The notes under the pieces were generated by a model. The model was not told where the DNA came from. It ran no database searches and was given only the letters and a program-made list of their open reading frames with translations. A DNA stretch of 64,000 nucleotides. It comes from Eucalyptus grandis (Eukaryota; Streptophyta; Magnoliopsida; Myrtales; Myrtaceae). This document shows, in pieces, positions 1 to 12,910 of the stretch (positions within the stretch are counted from its first letter, which is position 1; every line of letters begins with the position of its first letter). The stretch lies in the NCBI RefSeq assembly GCF_016545825.1, contig NC_052619.1, positions 32,837,803 through 32,901,802 on the forward strand, in the 5' to 3' direction. A program made the translations under genes and the position numbers.

Positions 1-478
1 ACGATCATGCAAATACCTAAACCAAGAAAAACACTAAACTTGTTCCAAATTCTAGTTTATTAGTTACAAATTTCAAAATCCATATTCCAAATTCTAAGTT
101 CATCCAACTAAGAACCTCATACCTATCTGTTTCATTCCTCATTTTTGGAAGTTGAAACCTATCATGCATACCTTGGACCTAGAACCAACAACTCCCACCA
201 ATCATGTTCTCAGGTTCTAGGTTCTACCCTAGAACCATGCTTACTCCTACTATATACACATATTGAAGAGTGCCTTTAAGACATTTTCTATGACACATTA
301 AATGTGTTTTGAAAATGTAAATTTTACTAATTAACGTGGGTTCATGCTTATAATGTGTCGATTTGTAATATTCAAAGTGTATTGAGAAATATTTTTACTA
401 TTTTTAGTTAACCTATCCAATCATCTAAGTAAACTTAGTAACAAAATACCCATATATTATAGAGGTAGTAGATCATAG

Positions 479-1332
479 GGGTGTGCATGATTCGGGTGGG
501 TGGTTCCCTGCCTAGAACCGAGAACCGCCCGCTAAGGACCGGTTCCAAAAAATTGGAAATGGAAACCACCCATTGTTGCATGGATCCACCCGAGAACCAA
601 ACCGTCAATCCGATCCGGTTCCCGACTGGATCCATGGAACTAGTCTCACTTATAATAATATCGTTTTCCAAATCCCACTATGAGTACTTTTCATATTGAG
701 TAATATTTTTCTTTAAATCGAACTGGCTTAATTAAGGGTATCATTTTTCTTTATTTTATTGGAAAACACTACCAAAGAAGAGAAATATGTTTTTTTTCAT
801 ATTTTTTAATCATTTCAATTGAAATCTAAAATATTTTTTAAGTTCAAGATTATGAATGATTGTCATGTGTAGATCATTTTTTCCTTTATCCTCTAACAAT
901 GCTCAATCTCTTACAACATTTGCTTTACTGAATTTTTTTTGTAAAAACAATTTCACCAGTACTTCACATATTCTTGAACATAGTATTATATGTGAGTCCC
1001 AAAAGTATTTGAATGAGCCATTTGTTGAGTTGTTAAAAAGCAACTTACACACTTTACTAAATTCTTATTAAAACATGGAAACCATGAGAGAATATGGAGT
1101 CCTAGAATTTAGATTTGCTAATTAGTAATTTTGAAATTTATTTTAATATTAAAAATCAATACATTATTATATTATAATCGATCTTATCCGGGTGGGCGAA
1201 TCCGCCTATAAAACCGGAAACTGGACCGGTACCCACCAGTTCCCATAAATTGGAACCGAAAACCAAACTGGTTCCCTCAAGAACCATTGGTTCCGGGCGG
1301 TCCGGGTGAATCCCGATTCTTTTGCACACTCC
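479..1332. mobile_element. Non-autonomous TIR element (hAT-like), about 850 bp
   Basis: The left end reads ggggtgtgcatgattcggg. The right end, reverse-complemented, starts ggagtgtgcaaaagaatcggg, which gives imperfect terminal inverted repeats. Both ends are dense in subterminal ggttcc/ggaacc motifs, and the middle is AT-rich with no transposase frame. Termini of the type GGGGTGTGCA with subterminal repeats are common in plant hAT-derived MITEs. I could not see a clean 8-bp target duplication, so the exact limits are uncertain by a few bases. Confidence 0.55.
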
Positions 1333-2321
1333 AAGTAAATCAACCTTCTTTTATCTCGACAAATAATTATTATGGTTACAGTGGAAACAGGTACGCAAAT
1401 GGGGAATGGAAGCTGAAAAGGCCCACAAACATAGAGCCATAAAGGCCTTGAACAAGACAAATAAAGAATAAAGGCCATCAGGCCCAAACGCGAAGTAGAA
1501 AACAAAGAGCAACCCTATCATTCGGAAAGAAGGTGGAGAGAACCTGTCATATAAATTCCATGAAATAAATTGAAAGAATGTATATTTCTTTTTCGTGACA
1601 AGTGCAAAAAGATGACTTAAGATATTGGTTGTTGGTCAATCGGGAATTTTTTTTTCGTACGACTCAATTGAGAACTTTAAATTTCATTTTAGTCAATTAA
1701 GGGCATAAAATTTTAAAAACCATAATTAGATCTCGAGCCTTGCCATTGAAGGAATATAAACGTCGGAAATGGCATTGCCAAATATGTCCCGTCGAGTTTT
1801 CATGGCCCAAATTCCACCGACAGCAAGCTGAGACTTGATTGAGAATTTTATTTTATATATATAAAATATTAAGTTCTCCATTGAATAAGATAAGATATCA
1901 AACCCTCAATTAACCAACAATCAGAAGAGGAAGCCCTGTTTTTGTACTTACTCCTTTTTTTTCTGTCACTATAAATAGTGTTATTCTAGGAGTTGCCAAA
2001 GTGTCGGACTTCACAATTTGGCTGAGCACATGGCTTGCTAGTAATGCCATATGATGTTCTCTTTGACTCTGATTGAACTCAATACGTGGCCAATTCCATT
2101 TCATCTCCATATTTTTGGCTAGCCAACGATCACTGTAACTAGGTGCAACTCCCCTTTTTTGTAACGGACTTTAGATGTTCATGGTTACATTCTTGACTTT
2201 TCGTACGAAAAGCTTTTTTACTGTATTTTGAAAGCATCCCATTCAAAATAATGTGCACCTTTATTATGTGAATCAAGGATGCCAAGATTGCTGATTTCGA
2301 AAATTGTACATTTGCATTGCA

Positions 2322-2346
2322 ATATATATATATATATATATATATA
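2322..2346. repeat. (TA)n microsatellite
   Basis: About twelve uninterrupted TA dinucleotides in intergenic DNA. Confidence 0.95.
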
Positions 2347-4815
2347 GGCATGATTCAAAAAAATCACCATGGAAGTTCTATATCCCCAATAATTTGAGAT
2401 ATAAATACTACTGATTTTGAGCAAACTTGTCACCACTGCTCTTCCATGATATCAATGAGAATAGAGTTGGTATTATCATACACCATGGCACAACAGAACA
2501 TATGCCGGCAAACAAACCAAGACTTTCTTAAGCTTATGAGTGATTAGAAGAACCGTTACATCCGGTGAAGATTAATCAAGTACTTAAAGAGTCCTACACA
2601 CCCATTATAAAAAAGAATACAACATAGGTGTGCCTCAACGTGGAACCGAAGCCCCACCCTCAAAGAATGGACCCTCGCATGCTTGGACAACACCACACAC
2701 TCAAAGCACACATGATCAAATGGACATTTAAAATGTAACCGCGTTTGGTGTTTTGCTTCTGAATTTGTTCATACACGACCCGAACAATGCAAACGAGAAA
2801 AATCCCCTACCCTCCCACCGATTCTCACCTATACAAGCGTGAACATATACAGAAGATAACATGTGATCCCATGGCAAAGGAACCAGACAAAGGGAGCATT
2901 GTGGAGAGAAGGGCACAACCGACAGACCCATGCAATGAGCTCAAACGGGACCAATGAAAAGTTGTGGTAAGAACGAGGACAGCTCGAATCATTACAACCT
3001 TCACCACATTGGACTTAATGTATCCTCATAATCAACATCTTCTTGCTAGTTAAACATCAAGTTATTGCGTAATATAAATATTTAAAAACACATAATAAAA
3101 AAGACAATGAAAACAGTAATATGGAAATTTGGAAAACTATTATTTCCTCTACCAATTTTATTTTTTTTTGTGTCCCCGGGGGTGGGGGAGTTGGGGGGAC
3201 ACCTTTTCTTATCACATTGACAAAGAGTGACATTAATAATTGCAATGTCCCCTGCAAATTTCTGGTCACATGCTCCTCATAAATGCATACCTGCTCATAT
3301 ATTTATAGTACTGATTGATTGATTGATTTCCATCTTAGGGAAAAGTTTATTAGCACACATATCGAAAATCTTTTCACATGATTAATTATGTTATGTATTG
3401 TGATAGATTTCTATTAATTATTCGAATATGACAAATTTACTTATAAATTAAGTTAAAACTTGCAACATTTAGCTCATTAAAGCTATAAGAATTGATTTTG
3501 AATAACTCTTGTATTGTTCAAAAACAAAGTAGCATCGTAAATTCGGCTCACGATTGCTTGAGAAGGCAACACAACAAATGATAGTTGTGTCGGCACGGTC
3601 GCTTGTTTTGAAGGCTTATATATATACATGCACTTTTTCCTAATAACGATGCCCGAAACTCTTTGAATACCTACCTCAAACTTATTTAACGTGATAATTC
3701 TCATTTCACTCACAATGAAAAATCATGTGAAGCACAAATCTGTACTTTTCAGAGTGTTCAAGCCTTGCATTCTTTTAATTATGGCTTCCCATCAAGCTGT
3801 TTTTGATTGAAATAGAATGAAGTACAAGATAATTCAAATTGTCGTCAAATAAGCTGAAAAGAATGTGTCATTTCGAATTTCATATGTCAAAGCCACCATA
3901 ATTGCTCAGATAAATATGCAACATCAATGTCCAAAACTTCTCGCCTTACAAATGTCAACCTCCCTTCTCAATCAGCACGAATGAAAGATAGGGAGCATAT
4001 CTCAAGAGCTCCTAACAATTTTCAGGAACAATGAAAGGTTCGCGTTAACAAGCACTTGCGGATACTTGTTATATACATACCATTCGAAATGGTCAATTGC
4101 AATGAGAATTATAGAGCATTTTTGATCGGTTGCTTGACCAGCATGTCCGAGGCGCTTGTTAACAAAAGTCCATTAGCGAAATTCCACATGAATGGCAAGT
4201 GTGTTTGTGTGGATGAACTCAAAAGGTGGCTTCTACCGTATGCTTATAGGCACTGTGTGACAACATAAAAGCTCCAATATCTACAGTGGAAGGACTAGTG
4301 TAAACATGGAAAGCATGGGACTTCCTATACAATTGACAAATGAAGGCTGGTGTTACTCCTCCATGTGGTGGGAGTCCCCACAAGAATATTGAGTGGATGG
4401 GAAGTCAGCTGAGGATAACGGTTTATAACAGTAAAGCCAGTTTCTACGACCTCCCTAACCCCACTAACACTGACCCACCGACACCGTCCTCATGGTTTTG
4501 GCTCAAATCGGAAAGTCACTATGTTAATGAAAGGGAGAACCATTTCACAAAAGGTAAAAAAAAAAAAAAGTTATTTGGGAAAATACCGTAGACATTCCTC
4601 ATTTTTCACCCCGCATACCACTTACATATCTCTGTTTTCTAAAGCACCAGTTTATACCTTGAGTTTTCCCTTTTAGAGTCCACATTGATACGTGTTTATC
4701 AACGTGGATGTTTTTTCAAAATTGCCGTGTCCTTACTAGAGATGTGATGCGTGTGCGTGATGGGGAATGTATTTTGAGTGATGATGGGATTTTCGAGAGA
4801 TAATGATCCCCACCA

Positions 4816-5030
4816 AGGCATAAAGGATACGTCACAAGCCAAGGATAAAGATTGCAATAGATGGAGTTCACTATCAAGGCCTTAAGAAACACCACCAGCC
4901 AAGGATAAAAGACTTTTAATAGACGAAGTTTGCAACCTAGGCATAAAGGATTAAACTACTTGCTAAGAATAAAGGATTTCAAATTAGGAGAAGTTCATCA
5001 CCAAAGCTTAAAAGAAACCCACGGTCAAGG
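4816..5030. repeat. Degenerate tandem repeat, units about 55-60 bp
   Basis: Four diverged units share the phrases 'aaggataaaga' and 'gaagttca(c/t)ca', for example near 4850, 4905, 4945 and 5020. The units differ by substitutions and small indels, so this is an old minisatellite. No coding potential is visible. Confidence 0.55.
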
Positions 5031-5408
5031 ATAATATACTTTTTGGTTTACCACCAAATAAAGAACCGAAATAAAAACTCTGCTCACTTGTATATTCAAA
5101 TGTAAGTCTGGTCTCTCTATTATACATCTATTTATAGAGTGATTCTGTCAAACAAAAGAAAAATAATTTTTAGATCTTAGAAACTGAAATGACTCTTGGA
5201 ATATTCACATACTTAAGATTGACATCATAATAAAAATTCATAAACACTAGAACTAGGACTAAATGCATTTAACTAAGATCAAATTCATGATAAGGGATAT
5301 TAGACCCTTCAAATTCATCTACCAGCCTTGGAAGCCAAAATAGCCATATGGAATATCAATAAATAGCCATGGAAATCAATGAAAACAACCTCCAGTTACT
5401 AGGTATTC

Positions 5409-5454
5409 AATTAGTAGTCTCAATACAACCAAAAAAAAAAAAATTAGTAGCCTC
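5409..5454 (+). mobile_element. A-tailed retroposon stub with 13-bp target duplication
   Basis: AATTAGTAGTCTC (5409-5421) and AATTAGTAGCCTC (5442-5454) flank only 'aatacaacc' plus a run of A. Two near-identical direct repeats around a short 3' end and poly(A) are what a severely 5'-truncated SINE or LINE insertion leaves behind. Confidence 0.5.
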
Positions 5455-5673
5455 GAAAGTGACAACAAACTTGTAAATCAACATCTTGGTAGTCAATTGC
5501 AACCTGAAATCAAAAACTAGTCCATTGAATCAACAACTTCCTTATAGAATCTTGATCTTCAACTTTGAACCCATCGAAGCAAGTCATAGCTGAGATTGGC
5601 CTTAGTTTGCAAGAGTAAGGATTGCAATGGATTAATCAACGAGACTTAAGTTAAGCTTAGGAGTTGTTCAATA

Positions 5674-5699
5674 CATCTTTATGCTATCGCATAAAGATG
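5674..5699. other. Perfect 11-bp-stem hairpin
   Basis: CATCTTTATGC, a TATC loop, then GCATAAAGATG gives a perfect 11-bp stem with a 4-nt loop. There is no U-tract or adjacent gene that would suggest a terminator or structured RNA gene. Confidence 0.5.
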
Positions 5700-6170
5700 C
5701 CCTCGACCTAAATCTAAGCTCCACGCTCTTAGAAAGCCTTTGAGCCAACCCAAAACCAAAAATATTATACCTTAAATGTAGTCGTCGTCACTAGGCACTT
5801 TCGTGCCCACCTTCACCTAGACCATATCACCTACTAACAACCTCACCATTATCCACTCACCCCCTCCCTCTCCCTCCTTTATGTTGTCTCCATTGCTCTT
5901 CTCTACTATGCTTGCACATTCTTGTAAGACGCGAAAGCACAATCCCAATATCTTCGTAACTAAAATCAAGAACGCATATAAACAAGTAAAGAGATTAATG
6001 CCCCTATTTTGGAAACCATCTTTCTTGATGCAAAAAAGCGACGATCAAAATCACAAGTGTTCTTCATCTATTGCCATTTATATCATTGGTTCAATGAAAC
6101 AATCCCTCACCCTTAGCGTTTAATAAATGTTTCTTATGTGAGGATAATTATGTGTCAAAGTTAGAGAAGA

Positions 6171-6345
6171 AATTTGAGCATTATTTATAAAATTTTCAAC
6201 CGGGTCCTTTCAGCACGGGATAAATTACAATATCAATTAATAAAACTTACATTAAAAAAACTCTTACAAAATTTGAGCATTATTTATAGAGTTTTCAACC
6301 AACTCCTTTCAGCACGGGATAAATTACAATATCAATTAAGTAGGT
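6171..6345. repeat. Tandem duplication, period 99 bp
   Basis: 'aatttgagcattatttata' begins at 6171 and again at 6270. In both units it is followed by 'cctttcagcacgggataaat' and 'tacaatatcaatta'. About 70 bp of each unit matches, with a few substitutions. Confidence 0.8.
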
Positions 6346-7542
6346 ACTTATTAATACATAAAATCTACTTTGCCCATCACTCTAATAGTTTAAACGTCTT
6401 CAGTAAATGATTGTGCATGCTGCTTTGAGTTGGTCTAAGAAGGAGGTTTTGAGATCAATCCACACATGTTCATTGAACATGATTTTCCTCGCATCACGCA
6501 CGAAGAGCTTAGATACTTTTTAACTTGCACGCATCGAATTCGCACGCCTAACATTTTGGTTGCCAAATCACCTCGAAGTAAATGGTTGCGCATACATAAA
6601 TAAAAACCAATCATTTTATAAATATGTTAAAAGTAGAGGAAAAGGATAAGAAGATTTCAAGATGTAGATTCGTCGATTCGGCACGAGAAGCCTGAAATTG
6701 GACCTCAGTGGGAGAGTACGAAAACAGAGGGGTCACATGGGCTAACGTGCCTCCCCCAGGGACACTGCACGTCGGCAGCTTGACGGGACGGTACGGACTT
6801 GTGCTCGAGCTTTCTGTTGACCTATTTATAGATTTTCCTGACCTTCGTAAAAAGCAAAAAAGTTCGATGGCAGATTCCTCGTTAAAATTAAAAAGAGCAT
6901 TGTCAGATTTCAAAGAGAAGATAGTAAAACGGTCTGAACATTCATTTTACCACGGCTTCAATTTCCAATTCTCTTCAACCCCATCATCTTTTTATGTCTG
7001 AAGGTGATTAATTACCCTAAACTAATCAAAGGAACTTTTATTTTTCCAAGTATAATTTTCCGACCAGCCCTCACATATATGAAACTGATTTGCACTTACT
7101 TTAGATAAATGGTTATTTACTTCACTTCAATACACAATCGATGTGCTAATCAATTTATCTTGTAATGCAAGTAAATGTAACTATATCGTAGCATAGATCG
7201 TCTTTAGTCACTGTAGTTGATGTTGCTGTCTCTGCCAGCTTGAGAATTATTCAAGTGTCAACATGTGCTCACAAGGGTCCATACAAGATGATACATTTTA
7301 TATGATGGGACGAATGCATGCCTGATATTGATATGGATGATGGAGAAAGCAACCGAAGCAACACACAAAAGCATCATCTAGAAAACTGTCGGTGTGAAGC
7401 TAAGCGTGCAAGGACAGTGTGCTTAGGATGAATCAAACATAGTTCGGTCTTCACCATAACGACCACAAGCTCTTGCTCTTGCAACACCGTTTGCTCTTCC
7501 CCAAACAACCCTTGTTCTCTTCCTCAAAAAGGGTCGGTAAAA

Positions 7543-7561
7543 TAGAGAGAGAGAGAGAGAG
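7543..7561. repeat. (GA)n tract upstream of the pectate lyase
   Basis: A GA run about 90 bp upstream of the TATA box of the pectate lyase gene. GA/CT tracts are common in plant core promoters and 5' leaders. A regulatory role is inference. Confidence 0.7.
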
Positions 7562-7649
7562 TATTGGGACCTTGAAATGAGAAATTATTCACAATTTGGG
7601 GCCCAAACAAGATGCCCTAGTGAAGCACTTTCGCATACCTTCTTTCCTT

Positions 7650-7657
7650 TATAAATT
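7650..7657 (+). promoter_or_regulatory. TATA box of the pectate lyase gene
   Basis: TATAAATT lies 83 bp before the ATG at 7733. That leaves room for a start site near 7680 and a leader of about 50 nt, normal plant spacing. Confidence 0.6.
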
Positions 7658-7732
7658 CCATCAAACCTCATCTTTTGCATTCCTGGCAGCAGCCGTCCCT
7701 CATCCCTCCAGCCAGGACTAGCCATAAGAGCA

Positions 7733-9423
7733 ATGGCAATTCATCCATGCCTTCCACTTCTCCTAATGCACATTGTTCTGGCTCCTCATGCATTTGCTTC
7801 TCCATCCCCAGTTCAGGATCCTGAACTAGTTGTACAAGAAGTGAATGAGTAAGTGCACCCCCATAATTAACCTCCATTAGTACTTAAGGCACTAATTTGC
7901 CCAGCTACTCACAACGTGATTTTCTCCATATGCTCTCTTATGTTCTTCCACAGGAGCATCTTCAATGCATCCAGAAGGAACCTCGGCTTCCTCTCCTGTG
8001 GGACGGGCAATCCAATCGACGACTGCTGGAGGTGCGACCCCAACTGGGAGAAGAACCGGCAGCGGCTCGCCGACTGCGCCATCGGGTTCGGCAAGCATGC
8101 CATTGGGGGCCGGGACGGCAAGATCTACGTGGTCACGGACCCAGGCGACGACAACCCCGTGAACCCCAAGCTCGGGACGCTGAGGCATGCAGTGATCCAG
8201 AACGAGCCCCTATGGATCGTGTTTGCCCGGGACATGGTGATAAGGCTCAAGGAGGAGCTGATCATGAACTCGTTCAAGACGATTGACGGCCGGGGCGCGA
8301 GCGTGCACATTGCGGGCGGGCCGTGCATCACCATACAGTTCGTGACCAACATCATCATCCACGGCCTCAACATACACGACTGCAAGCAAGGAGGGAACGC
8401 GTACGTGAGGGACTCGCCGGATCACTACGGATGGAGGACCGTCTCGGATGGTGACGGGGTGTCGATATTCGGAGGGAGCCACATCTGGGTGGACCATTGC
8501 TCTCTCTCCAATTGCCGTGACGGGCTGATCGACGCCATCCGTGGAGCCACTGCCATCACCCTCTCCAACAATTACTTGACTCACCATAACAAGGTCATGC
8601 TCTTAGGGCACAGTGACAGTTACACTCAAGACAAGAACATGCAAATCACCATTGCCTTCAACCACTTTGGGGAGGGGCTAGTCCAGAGGATGCCCAGGTA
8701 ATCATGGCAATGACTTTATCATCTAGACATCCACATTTGATTTTCTGAACTAATAATGAAAGCGATAGCTCGAATTTAATTTATTTAATTATTTTCGTTT
8801 ATCTTTTTGCAGATGTAGACATGGGTATTTCCATGTGGTGAACAATGACTATACTCATTGGGAAATGTATGCGGTCGGTGGCAGTGCTGCACCCACAATC
8901 AATAGCCAGGGCAACAGATTCGTTGCTCCAGACGACGCCTTTAACAAGGAGGTGAGAAGATTACTCTTTTTTATTTCTTTTCAAAGACAATATTAACAGT
9001 TAAAAGTAGGAAGAATTGAGTGGTACAGGAATTAATTATCATGAGTACGCTCCTTTGTATTCGAATTGTCGCGCAACGTTTGAAGAGGGGCTATTTTCGC
9101 GTGACTCGTGTACTTAAAAATTCAAATTTTTCGAAGTGATCTTGGTATTTCGATTTCGCACTTCTTCGAAATCGCAGTATGATCAAAGGATGTAATTTCA
9201 GGTGACTAAGCACGAAGACGCGCCGCAGAGCGAGTGGAAGCACTGGAATTGGAGGTCGGAGGGAGATCTGATGATGAACGGGGCCTTCTTCACAGCCTCC
9301 GGAGCCGGCGCATCCTCGAGCTACGCGAAGGCCTCGAGCTTGGGCGCAAGGCCGTCGTCCGTGGTGGGTTCCATCACGGCGAGCGCCGGCACGCTCGGCT
9401 GCAAGAAGGGCAAGCGTTGTTAA
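7733..9423 (+). CDS. Pectate lyase, PL1 family (406 aa, 4 exons)
   Basis: Exons 7733-7848, 7954-8697, 8813-8951 and 9202-9423 join in frame (1221 nt), with GT-AG introns throughout. The product is a secreted enzyme that cleaves de-esterified pectin in the cell wall by Ca2+-dependent beta-elimination. Residues 1 to about 24 form a signal peptide. The start is the first ATG after the TATA box and yields this signal. Exon 2 carries the calcium/substrate region [17 protein letters not shown] and [13 protein letters not shown]. Exons 2-3 encode the catalytic-arginine block [16 protein letters not shown] followed by [11 protein letters not shown], and NSQGNRF follows; these are signatures of plant pectate lyases. 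The extra N-terminal domain of some plant members is absent. The Lys in HHNKVM resembles pollen/anther-type members (LAT59-like). That expression site is inference; the family call is firm. Confidence 0.95.
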
Positions 9424-10185
9424 ATCAATTAATCCCATTGACGGATTAGTGATTACCTTAATCTGGCCTTTAATTAAGGAGCTTTGCTTGGGGGTTTAGT
9501 AATGGGATTGACTGCCAAAATGGGGGGAAAAGTGGATGGAATGGAACAAGGGAAGGAAGGGCAAGGAAAATAACAATGGCAACTGTAATTAAGACAAGAA
9601 TTATAGTGATAATGCTTATATCTCAATTCATATTTAATCTAATGCAATCCTTCCCTTTTATTTCATTTTAACATCCCCGCAGTTTTCACGGCGGTTTGAG
9701 CACCATCTAACCTTTTTTTTTCTCTTCAAGCGTTACGACTTACGTTTCTCTTACATGGTGGGAATCCCGGTTGCATATCTAGACTGAATGCACTAGACAC
9801 CTAGACATCACCCAACCCAATAAAGTCCATGATAAGCCCTATCGCGAACGTTAGTGGGAGAATATTCAATTAATCGATGGGCGCATTCTGTTCATTTGAA
9901 TTTCTATCGGACTCAAAAGGAATTCCTCACTCGAATAGGCTCATTTCTATAAGAAAGAGATTCAATCCTCTTCATATGAATGACCCGGGATGACAACCAA
10001 TCTCTAAAACTAGAAAGTTCGCCGACGTTTCACCTCGTATTAACGTGTGAAAAGCTGATGATTTGGTAGCATATGCATTACAGGAGAGGATGTGTAAAAA
10101 GCCAATAGAGTACCTTGACTGATGAGTGATTGAACAGTAACAGGACCGATCTCTTCTTTTTTTTTCGGTTCTTTACAAGTACCAT

Positions 10186-10284
10186 TATTGAAGTAACATG
10201 CTCGTTCATTCCACACGACAGAGGGCAATGCCGTATTGAGGTAACATGCTCATTCATTCCACACGACAGAGGGCAATGCTTGCT
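10186..10284. repeat. Tandem duplication, period 48 bp
   Basis: 'gtaacatgctc(g/a)ttcattcc' followed by 'acacgacagagggcaatgc' occurs at 10193 and again at 10241. The two units differ at very few positions, so the duplication is recent. Confidence 0.85.
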
Positions 10285-11748
10285 CTCAGCTTTCATTTAT
10301 TAAAGCCCCTCGTGCCTCCCGACAAGCACAGATTTGGCCACGCACGACCACCAATCCACCTCCCTACCACCACCCCCATCTTATCCATAAACAGCAAAAG
10401 CAGCGTCGGCAGACAATGGAAATCTTGTTTTGTCTAGAAAATGGAACGGTCGATTTTCTTGGAAATGTATAGGGTTGTTCTGTTAGATGCATGATCAGGA
10501 GGCTAACCATGCTACATTAGATAAGTTTGTGTCCATCCTTTTGAGGGATCTCCAATACAAATCTCATTTTTTTCTAAAGCATGAATCGATTGGTATATCG
10601 AATGATATTAGGATGATTTCTTTTACCTCAATCCACCTTCAAAATGTCTGTGCCATGAGTCTGTTCTAAGTAACCTATGTCTAATTGGCACCCCGAAAAC
10701 AAGTGCTTGAGTACTAGGATGTGTGACAACCGTTCCATTACATACAATAAGAAGGGAATATAACTTTTGGAGGCATATGGATGATGAAGTTTTCGTTTAA
10801 ACTATTTTAGAAGACGATATTACGTGATTGTCCATGTGACCAATCACGAAGGACTAAGAGACTCATCATAATATCAAAGTTTTGAAGAAAATTAGTCAAG
10901 TCCCTATCACAGAACCTACTATTTTAGGATCGCCTCGACGGATAGTGCGATCAATCTAGTGCTTTTGGACTTCTGCCCGGCTCAATGATGAAGCAGTAAA
11001 GTGGGAGAGACTCCCATTCGGAACATATGCACATAAAATCGACGACCTATACAAACTCAAAAATACCGAGACTTTTTCCTCAGATTCCATGGGATTATTG
11101 CATTATTGAAAGACAGGAACGCCAGCTATCGTACCCTTCAAGACGTTCCCTGTCTTTTCCGAACGCTGGCCCTTGGATTCTCCCTGCCCCACTACAGTCT
11201 GAGAAGAGATAAGCTGTTAATTCATACACCGATTGACTACCTCGGAAATTAGAATCCTCTAAAGTCAAGTTATTTTGAAAACATTAGGAACAAGTAAATT
11301 AGATAAGTCAGATCGGGTGTTGTTTTACCCCCTTTCTTTCCCTCGTTCTTCTTTCCCATTTTTGCCCTGGGCCCCTGTTCGTCGGTGCCAAGCCAACCAT
11401 GACCACGACTCCAGCCACTTCCCCGCTTTTGTCGTGTGAATAATGCCCCCGTCTCCATCGGCCCGTCTCCAAGCACCCATCGTGACAAAATCTCTCACTC
11501 TTTGGGCGCTCTATTAGTCACGAGTCAAGTCTAGGCTCAGGACTTGGATCTAGTGTTGCCCAAAGGTTTGTCGGCGACGACAAGGGGGTCACAACCCCTA
11601 GAACCTTACTCTATTCGCGAAGATGACAAGGCAAAAGGGAGAAAGGTCTCGTCAACCTTAGGGGGCAACACTAGATTTGGCATCCCATGAGACTCAAAGG
11701 TAACACTAGAGTGCTCGTAACCTCAATTGTCGCAACTCTGAAATTGCT

Positions 11749-11750
<2 letters not shown>

Positions 11751-11783
<33 letters not shown>
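11751..11783. repeat. (GA)n microsatellite
   Basis: An uninterrupted GA run of about sixteen units in intergenic DNA. Confidence 0.95.
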
Positions 11784-11789
<6 letters not shown>

Positions 11790-12751
11790 TCTGGCTAGCA
11801 AACGTGAGCTGGACCACTACACTGCAGAGGCGTAACAAGTGTGGCGGGTCCGGTAGCACGCATTCATCAGGGGGAGAGAAGAGGGTATTTTGGTCAATGG
11901 ATAATTTATTAGTTAAATTTATCCCCTTACGCTATATTTTAATCAATTAAAAAGTGAGATCAAGAGAATTATAATATGGTTCAATATCGATGCACGCTTG
12001 GTGGGACACCCCTTTATAAATTATAAGATTCCAATCCTACTTTAAAATGCGCTCTTTATGCGCATGACACACACCCCACACACACATACACAAAGGGTCA
12101 CATGAGGCATGATATTGATCTTTTAGAAATAGGCCTTTAATGGGGCTTACCGGGGTGCCAACCCTCTCATGTGATGAGGTACCTCACATTTATTACTTTG
12201 GAATTTGCAACATCATTAAAACTCTGAATGTTCATTCAATGTAAAACTACAAGTTGGGAATTGAGGAAAATAAATATTGACGAAAGTACAACAATGATTT
12301 GGATTTGTACATTAGATCATTCTAGAGGGAATTACACTATCAGTGTCATAAATTATGTACGGTGCTCACTTTGGTGCTAAAAGTTTCTGTCAGATCACTT
12401 AAATACCAAAACGGAAAAATAACGATCACTTTGGTGCCACCAGCGAGAGATTCCGACCAAATTAATTACGTGGCTTTTATATTTAAAAAAAAAGTTTCAG
12501 TTGCTATAAAATGACATCGTTTTCGGTCCTCCTTAAGAAAACGACGTCGTTTTGCCATCCTACATGGATGGCCTCACAAAAACGACACCATTTAACTCAT
12601 TTGGGGATTTTTTTTTTTTTTTATTTGGGGATTGAAATTAGGGTTTTTCCAACCTAGCTCGCTCGACCATCGTCGCTCGGCTTCCGCCGTCACTAGGCCG
12701 CCGTCGCTTGCTCGGCCGCCATTGCTCAGCATTGTTCGAATGCCCTCGACA

Positions 12752-12844
12752 GCACATGAGGGAGCACCAGCCCCGGTCGCCGGAGCCTAGGTATTGGAAG
12801 ACGCAAGCCAGGCACTCGTTGGGGAGATCGGAGATGGAGAGGGA
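12752..12844 (-). pseudogene. F-box domain fragment (SKIP2/VFB-type) inside TIR element
   Basis: The minus strand reads SLSISDLPNECLACVFQYL followed by GSGDRGWCSLMC. This matches the N-terminal half of a plant F-box (pattern LPDECLA.(I/V)FQ.L..GDR..CSLVC), as in the SKIP2/VFB group of F-box/LRR proteins. The similarity stops after CSLMC, where family members continue CRRW. No LRR region follows, and downstream sequence is low-complexity Arg/Ser. It is therefore a captured, non-functional fragment. An in-frame ATG exists at 12886, so a short chimeric peptide could be made, but I have no evidence of expression. Confidence 0.7.
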
Positions 12845-12910
12845 GACATCAATGATGGCGCACTTGTCGACGGCCTCCCCAAGCACCGATCAGATCACGG
12901 CCTTCGACTT

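Larger units (their letters stand above)
1..7540. other. Intergenic, repeat-bearing, no supported gene
   Basis: No reading frame here resembles a known protein, and the open frames are short and scattered. The stretch holds a non-autonomous TIR-type element (479-1332), a TA microsatellite (2322-2346), a degenerate tandem repeat (4816-5030), a short A-tailed insertion between target repeats (5409-5454), a perfect hairpin (5674-5699) and a 99-bp-period duplication (6171-6345). The first 250 bases repeat motifs of the type 'agaacc' also seen in the TIR element, so they may be an older relative of it. Confidence 0.6.
9424..12326. other. Intergenic, no supported gene
   Basis: Between the pectate lyase stop and the TIR element I find only a 48-bp-period duplication (10186-10284), a snapback sequence at 11107-11155 and a GA microsatellite (11751-11783). 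The pectate lyase 3' UTR should lie in the first 200-250 bases. No open frame here resembles a known protein. Confidence 0.6.

Noticed and set aside
6674..6686. ttcggcacgag, which resembles a cDNA-library adaptor
   Set aside because: Only about 11 bases match, the flanks are ordinary genomic DNA, and there is no vector or poly(A) beside it. Chance is sufficient.
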